Part shown: positions 33,862 to 44,619 of the stretch, in pieces
Position numbering within the stretch: position 1 is the first letter of the stretch
Layout: each line of letters begins with the position of its first letter
Assembly: GCF_963169125.1 (NCBI RefSeq)
Contig: NC_084797.1
Location: 103,255,868 to 103,319,867, forward strand
Length of the DNA stretch: 64,000 bases
DNA from: Humulus lupulus
Lineage: Eukaryota; Streptophyta; Magnoliopsida; Rosales; Cannabaceae
Direction: 5' to 3'
Program-made: the position numbers and the translations under genes
Notes under the pieces: generated by a model
Told to the model about the DNA's origin: nothing
Databases searched by the model: none
What the model saw: only the letters and a program-made list of their open reading frames with translations

Positions 33862-34420
33862 AATTAACTTACTTATGTGTCACGGAGTTTAACTGGACTC
33901 TTATGTCACGGGTGTTAAGCTGGACTTCTTACATATTGCAGTGGCCAACCGACCTTAGCCACATAGTCATCGGTGGTGAACCTGTTTCTCACTTACTTCC
34001 CCGGTGGCTAGCTGAAGTTCATAGTTGTCACGGTATCTAGTTGGACTCAAAATCAACTTACTTACGTGTCATGGAGTTTAACCAAAATCTTATGTCATGG
34101 ATGTTAAGCCAAACTTCTTACATATTATGGTGGCCAACTGACCTTATTCACATAATAATCGGTGGAAAACTAGTTTCTCACTTAGTTCCCCAGTGGCTAG
34201 CCGGAGTTTATAGTTGCACGATAGCTAGCCGGACTCGGAATCAACTTACTTACATATCACGCAGTTTAACTGGACGGGTGTTAAGCCGGATTTATTGCGT
34301 ATTGCGATGGACAAACGACCTTAGTCACATAGTCAACGGTGGTGAACCAGTTTCTCACTTAGTTCCCCGGTGGCTAACCGGAGTTCATAGTCATCGCGGT
34401 AGCTAACCGGACTGCTTACC
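33862..34420. repeat. ~188-bp tandem array in TE7 left LTR
   Basis: Three units start AATCAACTTACTTACGTGTC or a close variant at 33862, 34051 and 34239 (spacing 189 and 188). Each holds GTCACGGGTGTTAAGC, GTGGCCAACCGACC and GGTGGCTAGCCGG words. The right LTR has the same array at 43025, 43209 and 43398. The 121-codon frame at 34041-34406 is a by-product. Confidence 0.85.
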
Positions 34421-35205
34421 TTAGTCAAGAGTATGCGAACCCTCTAGGACCACAGTCTTGAGTAAACCTTCTAAGACTAGTTCAAATTATTAGCTTATAA
34501 CTTAGTTATCTAAACTAGTCATTAATGTGTTGTAGCCAAACATATCGTAAGTTTTCTTACCCAGATTCCTTAGCGCTTGCTTGTGGGAACCTTTTATCTA
34601 GAAGCGAGCCTTCACGCTTAGATAACACTGTAGTGAAGCCAACAGTGAATCAAATTAAACTATGGCATACTCTTATAGTTAATATTCCACAATAGTTGCA
34701 TCAATAAAGTTCTCTTAGAGACTATATACAGACATTTCTCTTATACACTTTACAGTGTATAAGACTAGATTCCGCTTTAAATAAATTTACGGTTTCCTGA
34801 GAAAAATCGTCGTTTCCGCAACATGCTCTCCATGTTGTGCATTTTAACATTCTATCTCTAGAAGACTCTCTCAATCATATTACGCGTATTTTGGTTACTT
34901 ACAAAAGAAGTTTTAAACGACTCTTAATCTTAGAAAACCACCAACTTTCTACTCAAATACGAAGTTTTCCATTTTCCATTCTTTACCCAAAAATACCGCA
35001 TTTTGACCTTTTTCAATTAATTATCTGTTAACGATAATACTTTTCGATTTACGGTTTTATAAAACCTAGCTCCTATTTTTACCATATTTAAGTCCATAAC
35101 CTAGGATCCCTATTATGTCATTTTTAAAAGAAAGGGAAATTGGACCTCGAGTTTAGAAAAAGGTAAAAATGAATTCTCAAGGGATTTTCCAATTCCGAAC
35201 CTAAC

Positions 35206-35790
35206 TTTTCGCTATTCATTTTAACGTGATAAAAATCCCGCTATTAGGTAACTTAGAAAAATTACTACTCTTAAAATGTGATATATTTTAATCTAAAATT
35301 TTACCAGGGCCTTAATATCTATCTTAAAAAATTTCTCACCAAGGTTCAAAAATTTTAGGATGCCAAAACCCATTAAACCATTTAAAGAAATCAGGGCAGT
35401 GCCTACTGCCCAGGAGTATTTCTCAAATTTTTAGGGTTCTTGGAAAATTTCATTCTCTTACATCGTAGCACATTTTTTTCTAAATTTTTACCAGAACCTT
35501 TAATCATATATAATTTAGTTTCTCTAAAAATTTCATAATTTTTGAGATAGGGAAAACCATTCAAAAATGTAATACAATTTTTGCAGTGTTTGCTGCCCAG
35601 AAATTTTATTTTCAGATTATTTGGGCAAACTTTTAAAAACCTTTACACTTTAACCATTTTTCATTTTCCCCTAAAAAATTTCTTTGATCCTTATACATAT
35701 TTAAACTAACAGTTTACCAAATTTCATGACTTTTTTCTCAGTAAAACGTGTTCAATATTCAAAACAATCTGGGCAGTGCTTGCTGCCCAG
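35206..35790. repeat. Second ~188-bp degenerate array with hairpins
   Basis: Three degenerate units each end in a hairpin of the type GGGCAGTGCTTGCTGCCCAG, at about 35394, 35582 and 35771. The spacing is about 188-189 bases. The middle copy has lost part of the stem. Confidence 0.65.
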
Positions 35791-37412
35791 AAATTTTCCA
35801 GATTGCATCAAGATGCCAAAAATTTTATAACTTTGGTTTGAAAACATTTTTTTTCGATTTTCAAAAGCCTAAACTAAAGTTCTCATTTAGAACTATGCAA
35901 CCATACAAATTATTTCCATAAACAGGGATAGTAGGATACTATCTGATCCATTGGAAGTCAGACCACAAAAACCAGGCAGCATGCATTTTTACACATTCTA
36001 GCAAAACTAAACACAACAAACAAAACCCTAGGGACATGCATGTATGAAAATCAAATAATCTACCAAGCTAACCTTCAAGCATAAAATAAACTCAAAAAAC
36101 AAACAAAACAACCTATACAACCAGATCTATATAAATAACCAAAAATACTCAAGAACCAACCAAAAATCTACCTTTGAATGTTCTAGCTTGGAGATAAGGT
36201 TCCCTTAGCCTTTCAACCTTCCTCCTTGTGTTCTATACACTCAAACCGAGCCTCAAGGTTCCACATGCATATTTAAAAAAAATGTTATGGTAGAAGATGG
36301 ATATGAGTGGAAAATTGCCAAAACTTTAAAATCTTTACCTTTGTTATCACTAAAATATCAACAAGCTTCAATTCTTTGAGATCCTCCTAGAACCACCACA
36401 CTTGAACCCCAGAATACAAGATCCATGTCGTGCATGGCCATTAGAATCATATGCATGCATATTAAAACCCCTTAGGGTTTCTGGTTTGAAAGAAAAAGAG
36501 AAGGAAAGAATGTACTAGGTTCACGACTTACACTTGCCTAGTGTGCCCTTGAGTTTTCTTCCTTCCTTCAATGGAGATTGAGAGCTCTTGCTCCTTGGAG
36601 AGAAAAATGGCAGAAAATGGAGAGGGAAGAGGGAGAGCTTCAGTTTTTGGGAGAAGAGGAGAGAGCAATTTTTTTGTTTTCTTGAGGAAAAGAAATAATG
36701 ATTGGATGTGTAAGAGGAATGATTGGAGGGTTAGCCAATGGGTGAGGTAGCCTCTTACTCTTCATAGGATAGGTGTCATAGACACTTGAGTATACTATGG
36801 CATAGCATAGCGGCCCATCACATGCTCTCTCCTCCTTTGGAAATGACTAAAATGCCCTTGCCCCTTTTAACTCACTTCTAATGCACATAAGGCCTTTCGG
36901 TAATTTCACTCTCCAAATTTAACCAAATTTTAACCCTATAGATTTTAAATATCTCCATGCTAAAATAAAATAAATGAGCCCAAAAATAAATTTTGTCACA
37001 TAACACATAATTTGGTAATTTACTCAAATTGACCAAACTGCCTTTGGAGGCTCAGGCAAGAATTCTCATTCTTAAGCCTGATTGATTGAGATTCACACCT
37101 CAATCAATTTTTCTTAAACTTATTGGCTCGACTATAAATTCCTAGTGCCAGAAAAAATTAATATTTGTATGCCATAGTATTTCCTATTTAATTAATCTGA
37201 GATTTTTACCCGATTAGAGTTTTTGACCCAGTCCAGGACCCAAGGTCTCGGTTTGTAAAAAAAACCGCACTTACCACAGCATGGCTAGCATTCAAACATC
37301 ACAACTTCTTGTAACATAAAATGTTCCCCTGACATAATACTTAATACATAATACAAGGAATGAAAATACTCGAACTAAGGTTTACCCAATGCTCTAAATG
37401 CAGGGCGTTACA

Positions 37413-37810
37413 ACATCTACAATTTATACAAGTTTCGTCCTCGAAACTTAGAACAACTGTGGGTATAACTCTCTCATCCGATCTTTGGGTTCCCCTGTTG
37501 CTTCTTTTACCCCGTGGTTACACCACTACACCTTTACAAAAGGTTTTGTTTTGTTCCTTAATACCTTGTCTTTCTGATCCAGAATCGCGACCAGTTTTTC
37601 CTCATAGTTTAGTTGAGGATCTATGCTAATTTCATCGTAACTTAGCACATGAGTGGGGTCGTTCACATAATTCTGTAATGTTGACACATGGAATACATTG
37701 TGAACTCTAGAGAATGCAGGAGGAAGGGCTAGTCGGTAAGCTGCCTTTCTAATGCGGTCTATAACCTCAAACGGTCCTATGTACCTAGGGCTCAACTTGC
37801 CATTTTTCCC
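37413..37810 (-). pseudogene. pol: TE7 integrase C-terminus and chromodomain-type tail
   Basis: The open frame 37813-37526 reads GKLSPRYIGPFEVIDRI, AYRLALPPAFSRVHNVFHVS and LNYEEKLVAILDQKDKVLRNKT, the same closing blocks as TE4. It stops at FVKV, where TE4 continues with the tail proper; the tail is frameshifted here. The end of the region, read on the minus strand, keeps the CGAGGACGAAA word seen before the LTR in TE1, TE4 and TE9. Confidence 0.8.
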
Positions 37811-38850
37811 CATACCTCATAACTCTTCTTCGTGGAGCTATTTTTAACTGTATTTTGTCCCCAACTTCAAATTCTAATGGTCTCCAACGATGATCAACAT
37901 ATTTGCGTTTTCAATCTATAGAGGTCTACACCCTTTGATGGATTGACCTAATGTCTTTTGTAGCTTGGTCTACCTCTTCTGATCCCAAGAATTTCCTCTC
38001 ACTGGTCTCATGATAGTGGATTGGAGATCGGCACTTTATTTCTTATAGTGTCTTATACGGAGCAATTTTTATCGAGTCATGATAGCTATTATTATAGCTG
38101 ATCTCAAATAATGGAAGTTTTACACTCCACGAACCTTGAAAATATAGCACGCAAACTCTCAACATATCTTCCAAGGTCTGAATTGTTCATTCGCTCTGGC
38201 CATCCGTCTGTGGATGGAAGGCAGTACTAAACTTGAGTTATTTTCCCAATCCCATTTGCATTTTTCTCCAAAAAGCAGAGGTAAATCGTCCATCATGATC
38301 GGACACTATAGAGATAGGAACCGCAGGTAATCACGCTATTTCAAAAATGTACAAGCCTGCCAACTTATCCACGCCGTCTATTGTCTTAATGGGTAAGAAA
38401 TGAGTGGTTTTGTCAATTTATCCATGATAACCCAGATAGCATTGTGCCCCTTCGGAGTGTGTGGTAACCTGGTAACAGAGTCCATGGTGACCATTTCCCA
38501 TTTCCACTCAGGCATCACTAGTGGCTGCAATAACCATGCGGGTCGCTGATGTTCTGCCTTGGTTTGCTGACACGTCAAAAAATGTGCCACGTATTCTGCT
38601 ACATCTCTCTTCATTCATACCCGCAAAAAGTATCTTTTGAGACCCTGATACATCTTAGTGGTTCCTGGATGCATAGCGTAAGGAGTATTGTAAGCCTCAT
38701 AAAATATTTGCCTCTTGATAGCCTCATCATCGAGCACACATACTCTGCCCTTGAAACCCAACATTCCATCCTCCGAGATCTGAAACCCTTGTTGCATGTC
38801 TTTCATAGTCTCATGCACCAGTCTTTGATCCACGGATCTACAAGTTGTCA
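37811..38850 (-). pseudogene. pol: TE7 integrase, broken
   Basis: The two in-frame pieces 38851-38615 and 38614-38378 are split by a TGA. They hold the integrase N-terminal part (EAYNTPYAMHPGTTKMYQ, then AEYVAHFLTCQQTKAEHQRP). The first Cys of the C-x-x-C pair is Phe, so the zinc finger has lost a ligand. The first catalytic Asp is present in VTMDSV. Downstream, SDHDGRFT- and DRPERTIQ-like residues appear in shifted frames near 38290 and 38210. No continuous core remains. Confidence 0.75.
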
Positions 38851-39320
38851 CCCTTGGATTGCTTCCATGATCGTGGGTTGCACGGATAACTTTGAAAAAA
38901 TTTCCACTACTATCTCCAAATCCAATTTGGGTATATCAGTTTGTAGTTCTTGGGGTATTTCTTTAACCAAAATTACATAAGCCATTGGTTGTCGGCTCAA
39001 TGCGTCAGCTACTTTATTATCCTTGCCTGGGTGGTACAATATATCGCAATCGTAATCGTTGAACAATTCTAGCCACAGTTGTTGTCTCATGTTTAACTCT
39101 TCCTGGGTGAAGAAATATTTCAGACTCTTGTGATTCGTGTATATGTCACAGTGGATCCCATAGAGATAGTGTCTCCAGATCTTAAATGTGTACCCTACCA
39201 CTGCTAACTCCAAGTCGTGAGTTGGATAGTTTTTCTTTTAATTTTTCAATTTTCTGGAGGCATATGCAATCACCTCCCCTTGTTGTATCAATACTGCTCC
39301 AAGTCCTTATCCCGATGCAT
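38848..39320 (-). pseudogene. pol: TE7 RNase H region, broken
   Basis: The open frame 39213-38848 reads [37 protein letters not shown] and [14 protein letters not shown]. The catalytic Asp of YTDHKSL has become Asn. The stretch at 39214-39320 is out of frame with a CGIRTWSSIDTT-like remnant. It ends next to the RT pieces. Confidence 0.82.
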
Positions 39321-40260
39321 CACTGTAAATGGCATAACCCATTGTACCCTTTTTGAATAGTGAGCATTGGAGCAGTTGCTAATCTTGTTTTTAACTCTTG
39401 AAAACTATGTTCACACTTGTTTGTCCACTCAAACTTGATGTTCTTCCAGGTCAGTGCGGTCATAGGCGTAGATATTTTGGAGAAATCCTCCACAAAATGC
39501 CTATAATACCCTGCCAGACCCACAAAACTACGGACCTCTTGTGCATTCTTTGTGGATTTCCTTTGTTTCACTGCCTCGATTTTGGCCGGATCAACTGAAA
39601 TCCCATCTCTTGACACCACATGCCCTAGAAAACTCACTTGAGTCAACTAGAATTCGCACTTGGAGAACTTGGCGTACAATTTTTTCTCACGCAATACTTG
39701 TAAGATTAGTTCCAGGTGTTGAGCGTGTTCTTCCTGGTTTCGTGAGTATATGAGTATATCGTCTATAAACACAAACAAAAATTTGTCTAGATATTCACCT
39801 AGTACCCTATGCATAAGATTCATGAATGTCGCGGGTTCATTGGTGAGTCCAAAAGACATCACCACGAACTCATAGTGGCCATACTGAGTTCGGAATGCAG
39901 TCTTGGGAATATCTAATTCCTTGACCTTCAACTAGTTGTATCAAGATCTCAAGTCAATCTTTGAGAATACCGATGCTCCCTACAGTTGATTGAATAGATC
40001 ATCAATTTGGGGCAACGGGTATTGGTTCTTGATCATCACTTTGTTGAGTTCGCAGTAGTCTATACACATTCTCATGGTTTCATCATTCTTTTTCACGAAT
40101 AGTATCGGGGCTCCCCAAGGAGAATGACTTGGTCGTATAAATCCTTTATTCAGGTATTATTGTAATTGCAGTTGCAATTATTTAAGCTCTGTCAATGCCA
40201 TCCGAATAGGTGCGGTGCCTGGAATCAACTCGATCTCGAACTCGACTTCTCGGTCCAGAG
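39320..40260 (-). pseudogene. pol: TE7 reverse transcriptase, broken
   Basis: The two in-frame pieces 39931-39647 and 39646-39320 are split by a TAG where relatives have Trp ([16 protein letters not shown]). The catalytic box [11 protein letters not shown] keeps both aspartates. Upstream, [34 protein letters not shown] and FSKIDLRS are read between about 40170 and 39940 with further stops. [18 protein letters not shown] and the connection follow downstream. TE7's RT is closer to the TE4 and TE9 type than to TE2. Confidence 0.88.
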
Positions 40261-40640
40261 GTATTCCTAGAATTTCCTCATGAAATACTTCCGGGAATTA
40301 GCACACCCCTGCTACTTCATTTGGTTGTAGCTTAGGTTCCCTATCCTTGTCTATTACATTCGCTAGGTAGTCGATACATCCATCATCCAAAAATTTCCTA
40401 GCCTTCAAGGTGGAGATTATAGCGAAATTCTTCTCGTGGGTTGTGCCTTAGAACACGAACGATTCTTCCCCAGGTGGGTTAAAAGTCACCTATCTTCATT
40501 TGTAATTTACCACTGCCCCATGTTTGGTTAGCCAATCCATACCAAAAATAACATCGTACTCATGTAAATCTAACACTAGAAAATCCACGGTCAACTCTCG
40601 ACCTTCTACCAAGACCGGTACAGCTCTAACCCTTTCATGA
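40261..40640 (-). pseudogene. pol: TE7 protease remnant lacking its active site
   Basis: The second half of protease is readable on the minus strand (PVLVEGRELTVDFLVLDL, YDVIFGMDWLTKHGAVV). The active-site half is missing: the frame jumps from a gag segment (CKFMKGL) to this part near 40625-40640. I infer an internal deletion that took the end of gag, including any zinc knuckle, and the protease active site. Confidence 0.7.
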
Positions 40641-41426
40641 ATTTGCATACCCGATTCGCTTCAGTGTGTACCGGATCTGGAGCAAATCTTGAGAGTTGGT
40701 CAAACTTAAAACGTACTCCTATAAGCTAGATGACCCTTGGACTAGGTTGGCGAACTCAACCATCGTCCGATCTATCACCGTCTAATTGTAGCACATAGCA
40801 TTGAATAGGACCAGAAATTCTACCCATTCATTCATGCCACGTCATGTCCTTTCCTAGCAATATCCCACCAAATGCGGGCGTCATTCCTTAACATATACAC
40901 CACACATATTACTTTTTCCCTTTCAGTAGCCGCCACAAAGTCAAAGATTCTCTTCAGTATGCTGGCCCATTCTTCTATCATCAGGGGTCTGAAGTCCCTT
41001 CAAACACAGGTGGGTTTTGCCTGCTAAACTGTCCAAGATCGGTTTTGACTATTCTGTTCTAGATGTATCAGCTGGTGGGTTTGCTTCCACCAGTGGGTCT
41101 TCTTGCACTGAGAATTCCTATTGTTCGAAAACGTCTTCCTAAGGTGTTGGGGGTGCGGGGTTGTGTGGCACTTCCAAAAATCTTCATATCAATGCCTCAA
41201 ACATTTGAGTGTTCGCCGCATTCTGCTCATGCACAGTTCTTCTCAAATCCTCTATTTGAGTTGCCAAAATTGGTGCTGGTTATGCTCTTTGTCTGCAGCC
41301 TCTCCCTCGGCCTCGAACCCTTCCTCTGCCTCAGCCATGACCTGCCTCTTGGTCGACGGCCGCACTCTTAGCCCGGTTTGGTGGATTAAAAGCTTGACCT
41401 CCTCTAGCTCGAGTGATAGGCACCAT
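40641..41426 (-). pseudogene. gag: TE7 gag, internally deleted
   Basis: The likely start is at 41426 (MVPITRARGGQAFNPP). An Arg/Gly-rich start, then AAVDQEAGHG, are followed by frame changes. The gag core is recognisable near 41000-40700 (KRIFDFVAATEREK, MLRNDARIWWDIA, FDQLSRFAPDPVHTEAN). The family's zinc knuckle is absent because of the deletion near 40635. At about 790 bases it is shorter than the gag coding part of TE4 and TE9. Confidence 0.7.
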
Positions 41427-41765
41427 CGCGAGTCTCTATAAAACAATGTATAGTAGGGAAGAATACTAACCTAGCATTAAATGAGCATACAAGTTTGCCG
41501 CGCACAAGAAAAAAGGAAAGAAAATCATAACGATTCAACGCAAAACAGGCATTCATAACATTCAAGGCGATAACCTAGCAATACAAAATGATCATGATAG
41601 ATCATACCATAAAACTTTAGTTAGCAGAACGATAAATACAAAAGAGAACCCTAGCTACACGTTGGATTTCTGCATACGCCTACTACAACTATACAAAAGT
41701 CCTACAACCTAGTAGGGTTGCCAAGTCTTTACCAAAAAGTATCAACAAGACCCTCACAGCATAAC
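41427..41765 (-). other. TE7 leader, downstream part
   Basis: About 340 A+T-rich bases lie between the gag start and the leader frame. I see no gene or repeat in them. Confidence 0.5.
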
Positions 41766-42278
41766 CTAATCTATGTTATCCATTGGCATATCGAACTCTA
41801 GGTCTGTATACTCATCTTGCTACTCGGGATCCCCCTCTGGATCGCCCTCGTCATCACCCACTAGGTCCACTACTGGCTCAGCCATCTCCTCCATCACTTC
41901 ACCATCTACTGCAGCTGCCTCCGCAGGATGGGGTGGCTCATGAGGTGCATCATTTGGTGCGGGAGCTACTGTTGCCATTTGCTCCTATCAGTACCTCTCT
42001 TACTATTGGGACATACGGAAGTGTGGTCTGAATGAGAGCTCAATAGATTCCTAAAATATTTGCCAGGAGATGGTGGTTGGGTCCTCGTAGCGATACTGGA
42101 GCCAGCGAAACGCCTCGTCTCTCAGGTATAGGCTAGCCAGCCTCACCTAGTAGGTAGGTGGAATCTTCATATCCTAAAGGATTATATCGATCGTGTGAAA
42201 GGGAAGTCTCTACACGAGAGGATACCCTAAAAGTGGGTCCTCTAGGACCGGATTAACTATCTCTGGCAAATCTGCCAT
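41766..42278 (-). pseudogene. TE7 extra gag-like frame in the leader
   Basis: From ATG at 42278 to TAG at 41766-41768 one frame of 171 codons is readable, broken only by about nine in-frame stops and no frameshift. It reads MADLPEIVNPVLEDPLLGYP, then ASLYLRDEAFRWLQYRYEDP, TISWQIF and ESIELSFRPHFRMSQ. These have the W..L/F...F.F spacing of retrotransposon gag cores. A Pro/Ala-rich stretch and a strongly acidic tail (DDEGDPEGDPE) close it. It lies upstream of TE7's own gag on the same strand. Nothing comparable is seen in the leaders of TE4 or TE9. Function unknown; it could be a captured or duplicated gag. Confidence 0.55.
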
Positions 42279-42416
42279 GGCACGTACAATTTATAGTATT
42301 GAGGTAAACAAAAGAGCGCAAAGGAAATAGATATGAAAAGATAGTACTTACATTGAGTGCTGGTCTATCTTACAGAATGTACATGTGGATTTGTCTATAG
42401 AATTGGCTCAACTCAA
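42279..42416 (-). other. TE7 leader, upstream part
   Basis: 138 bases lie between the primer site and the extra frame. No feature is seen. Confidence 0.5.
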
Positions 42417-42428
42417 GCTCTGATACCA
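42417..42428 (-). other. TE7 primer-binding site (initiator Met tRNA)
   Basis: On the minus strand this reads TGGTATCAGAGC, two bases inside the 5' LTR. Confidence 0.85.
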
Positions 42429-42430
42429 AC

Positions 42431-43641
42431 TATAACGTCCCTTAAAATCTCTTAACAAAATTGTGGAAAAACATAACCGTTTTCAAAAATAAATTAACCG
42501 AAAATCCATATAAAATAACTTTTCAAAACATGCAATAGTTTGGAAGTACGCGCATACCTAAAAGAAAATTTCAATGTCATAATTTTAAAACATTTTACAA
42601 GCCCAAAATAATTTCTTAGTTATCTTATGGGCTCTATTCCCGAAAACATAAATTCCCAAAAAGTCGGTCCACATGTACTTCCTCGCAGATAAATTCCAAC
42701 ACTCACTGATCCACATTGCCTTTGAACTTACCTACAACAATAAACAACTAGGTAAGTGAAACGCTTAGCAAGAACAACTTAACAAACATAACCACATAAC
42801 AGAGCAAGAACTTAACTAACTATAACTAGGTAGACTAATGGTCATGCCTAACATACAACCCTAACATACAATTTAAGAAAGTGCGAACGTCCTAGCAAAC
42901 TAATGGTCATGCCTCATCAAACATATCTTACCATAGCGTTGACGGGTGTAAACTAGTTACACCAGTTACCCAGACTCCTAGAAGAAATTGGCATACTTTC
43001 TTAGTCATAGAGATTTGATTTTGGAATTAACTTACTTACATGTCACATAGTTTAATCAGACTCTTATGTCATGGGTGTTAATCCAGACTTCTTATTGCGG
43101 TGGCCAACCGACCTTTGTCATATAGTCATCGGTGGCTAACCAGTTTCTCACTTAGATCCCAGTGGCTAGCCAGAGTTCATAGTTGTCACGGTAGCTAGCC
43201 GAACTCGAAATCAACTTACTTACGTGTCACGAAGTTTAATCGGACTTTTATGTCACGGGTGTTAAGCCGGACTTCTTACATATTGTGGTGGCCAACTGAC
43301 CTTAGTCACATAGTCATCGGTGGCGAATCAGTTTCTCACTTAGTTCCCTGGTGGCTAGCCGGAGTTCATAGTTTTCACGGTAGCTAGCCAGACACAGAAT
43401 CAATTTACTTACGTGTCACGGAGTTTAAGCAGACTCTTATGTCACAGGTGTTAAGCCAAACTTCTTTCATATTATGGTGGCCAACCGACCTTAGTCACAT
43501 AGTTATCAGTGGAAAATTTGTTTCTCACTTAGTTTCTTGGTGGCTAGCCAGAGTTCATAGTCATCGCGGTAGCAAGCCAGACTGCTTACCTTAGTCATCA
43601 GTATACGAACCCTCTGAGACCGCGATCTTGAGTAAACCTTC
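42431..43641 (-). repeat. TE7 5' LTR, partial
   Basis: It starts TATAACGTCCC (TG mutated to TA) and follows the left LTR up to TAAACCTTCTA near 43641, where TE8 begins. It keeps the ~188-bp array (43025-43620) but has no 32-bp array. The remaining ~3 kb would lie right of the window's nested stack. Confidence 0.82.
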
Positions 43642-43774
43642 TATTATCCCTCAAAATGTGGCAAATGAGAAAGTGTCATGTGACATCACAATTAGTGAAA
43701 AAATGACAAACTATTGAAAAAAGACTGACGAACAAATATGGATAGGTGCAGAACCTATAGAAAGTCGACCAGGC

Positions 43775-43890
43775 CTAAACCCCGTAGGGGTGGTCGGCCT
43801 GGCATTGGCCCCGTAGGGGTGGTCATCCCAAGAATTCCCAAGAACCCCTTGGGGTTGTCGGCTTGCCCTATCCTTTATAGGGTGGTCGAC
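43775..43890. repeat. Hairpin cluster in TE8 LTR
   Basis: CCCCGTAGGGG occurs twice, followed by CCCCTTGGGG and a CCCTATCCTTTATAGGG stem. Each is followed by a GGTCGGCC- or GGTCGACC-like word. Confidence 0.7.
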
Positions 43891-43942
43891 CTACACTCCC
43901 AAAGACACTTCACTGGGTAAAAATCATGCTCGTTCAAACTAA

Positions 43943-44090
43943 GATCAACAGGCCTAGCTCCCAGAAGATCAACAAGCCTAGGACCCAGATGATCACAGGC
44001 CTAGCACCCAGAGGACCAATGGGCCTAGCACCTAAGCTCTAAAGGTTCATTGAGCCTAGCACCTAAGTCTCATAGACCAATCAAGACTTA
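43943..44090. repeat. ~24-bp tandem repeat in TE8 LTR
   Basis: About four to six units of the type GATCAACAGGCCTAGCACCC, with spacing 24 at first and more degenerate later. Confidence 0.7.
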
Positions 44091-44260
44091 GCATTTTATC
44101 GAAGGTCTCAATCATGCATTATCGACCACGATCTAGAGAATACAGTGGGAAGACCCATGATCTCATAATCATGGAAAGGTGGACACGTATATCCACTCCC
44201 AATGATCATGTACCAAACCATGATCCCACTCTTTTTGATCATGTAATAGCCCCTGGGTAC

Positions 44261-44268
44261 TATAAATA
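44261..44268 (+). promoter_or_regulatory. TATA box of TE8 LTR
   Basis: TATAAATA lies about 300 bases before the LTR end, downstream of the repeat cluster. Confidence 0.6.
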
Positions 44269-44565
44269 AAGGACCCAGGGCTTCGTTTCAAGGGACTCAT
44301 TTTCTGGACTTTTTGGATCAATCTTTTGGATGAACTTGTGATGTGTGAAATCCAATTTTATCTTTGTAATTGTCTATCGAGCGATTCAATACAAAAGACT
44401 AAGTGGATTAGGTTATTACTAATCAGAAGAACATGGTTGAACCATTATAAATTCCTATGTCTTTTGTTTATATATTGGTACTCTGTCGAATATTATATTC
44501 ATTCCGTTCAAAAGGTGTCGTATACTGTACATACGACCGTTGGTCAATTTCATAGGTCAACATTT

Positions 44566-44583
44566 TGGTGCTTTCATTGAGAG
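44566..44583 (+). other. TE8 primer-binding site
   Basis: TGGTGCTTTCATTGAGAG lies three bases after the LTR and is almost the same as the TE6 site. I do not identify the tRNA. Confidence 0.6.
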
Positions 44584-44619
44584 TACGAAATCAAGAAACA
44601 CACGTCAATCAGTTTTAAG

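Larger units (their letters stand above)
32971..37412 (-). repeat. TE7 3' LTR, 4.4 kb
   Basis: It starts TGTAATATCCC and ends GGGCGTTACA. It carries a 32-bp array (33542-33700), a ~188-bp array (33862-34420) and a second, unrelated ~188-bp array (35206-35790). Between these arrays and the end no protein frame of note is present. Only the first ~1.2 kb of the partner LTR is present, so overall LTR identity can be judged on that part only. Confidence 0.85.
32971..43641 (-). mobile_element. TE7: chromovirus with 4.4 kb LTR, right LTR broken by TE8
   Basis: The left LTR is 32971-37412 and the partial right LTR is 42431-43641, around a 5.0 kb minus-strand interior with initiator-Met primer site. 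The LTR is about twice the length seen in TE3, TE4 and TE9. The interior has gag, remnants of protease, RT, RNase H, integrase and a chromodomain-type tail, plus an extra gag-like frame in the leader. The insertion point in TE6 is known on the left only (GTACT at 32966-32970). Confidence 0.85.
43642..44562 (+). repeat. TE8 5' LTR
   Basis: The end is clear (GGTCAACA before the primer site). The start is set where homology to the TE7 LTR stops (TATTATCCC; a TG start would need one change). It carries four CCCC..GGGG hairpin words (43775-43880), a ~24-bp tandem repeat (43943-44090) and a TATA box. The 60-codon frame at 43738-43920 lies over the hairpins and is not supported as a gene. Confidence 0.68.

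Noticed and set aside
34041..34406. A 121-codon frame
   Set aside because: It covers two units of the ~188-bp array in the TE7 LTR; it is a repeat by-product.
43738..43920. A 60-codon frame
   Set aside because: It lies over the TE8 LTR hairpin cluster.
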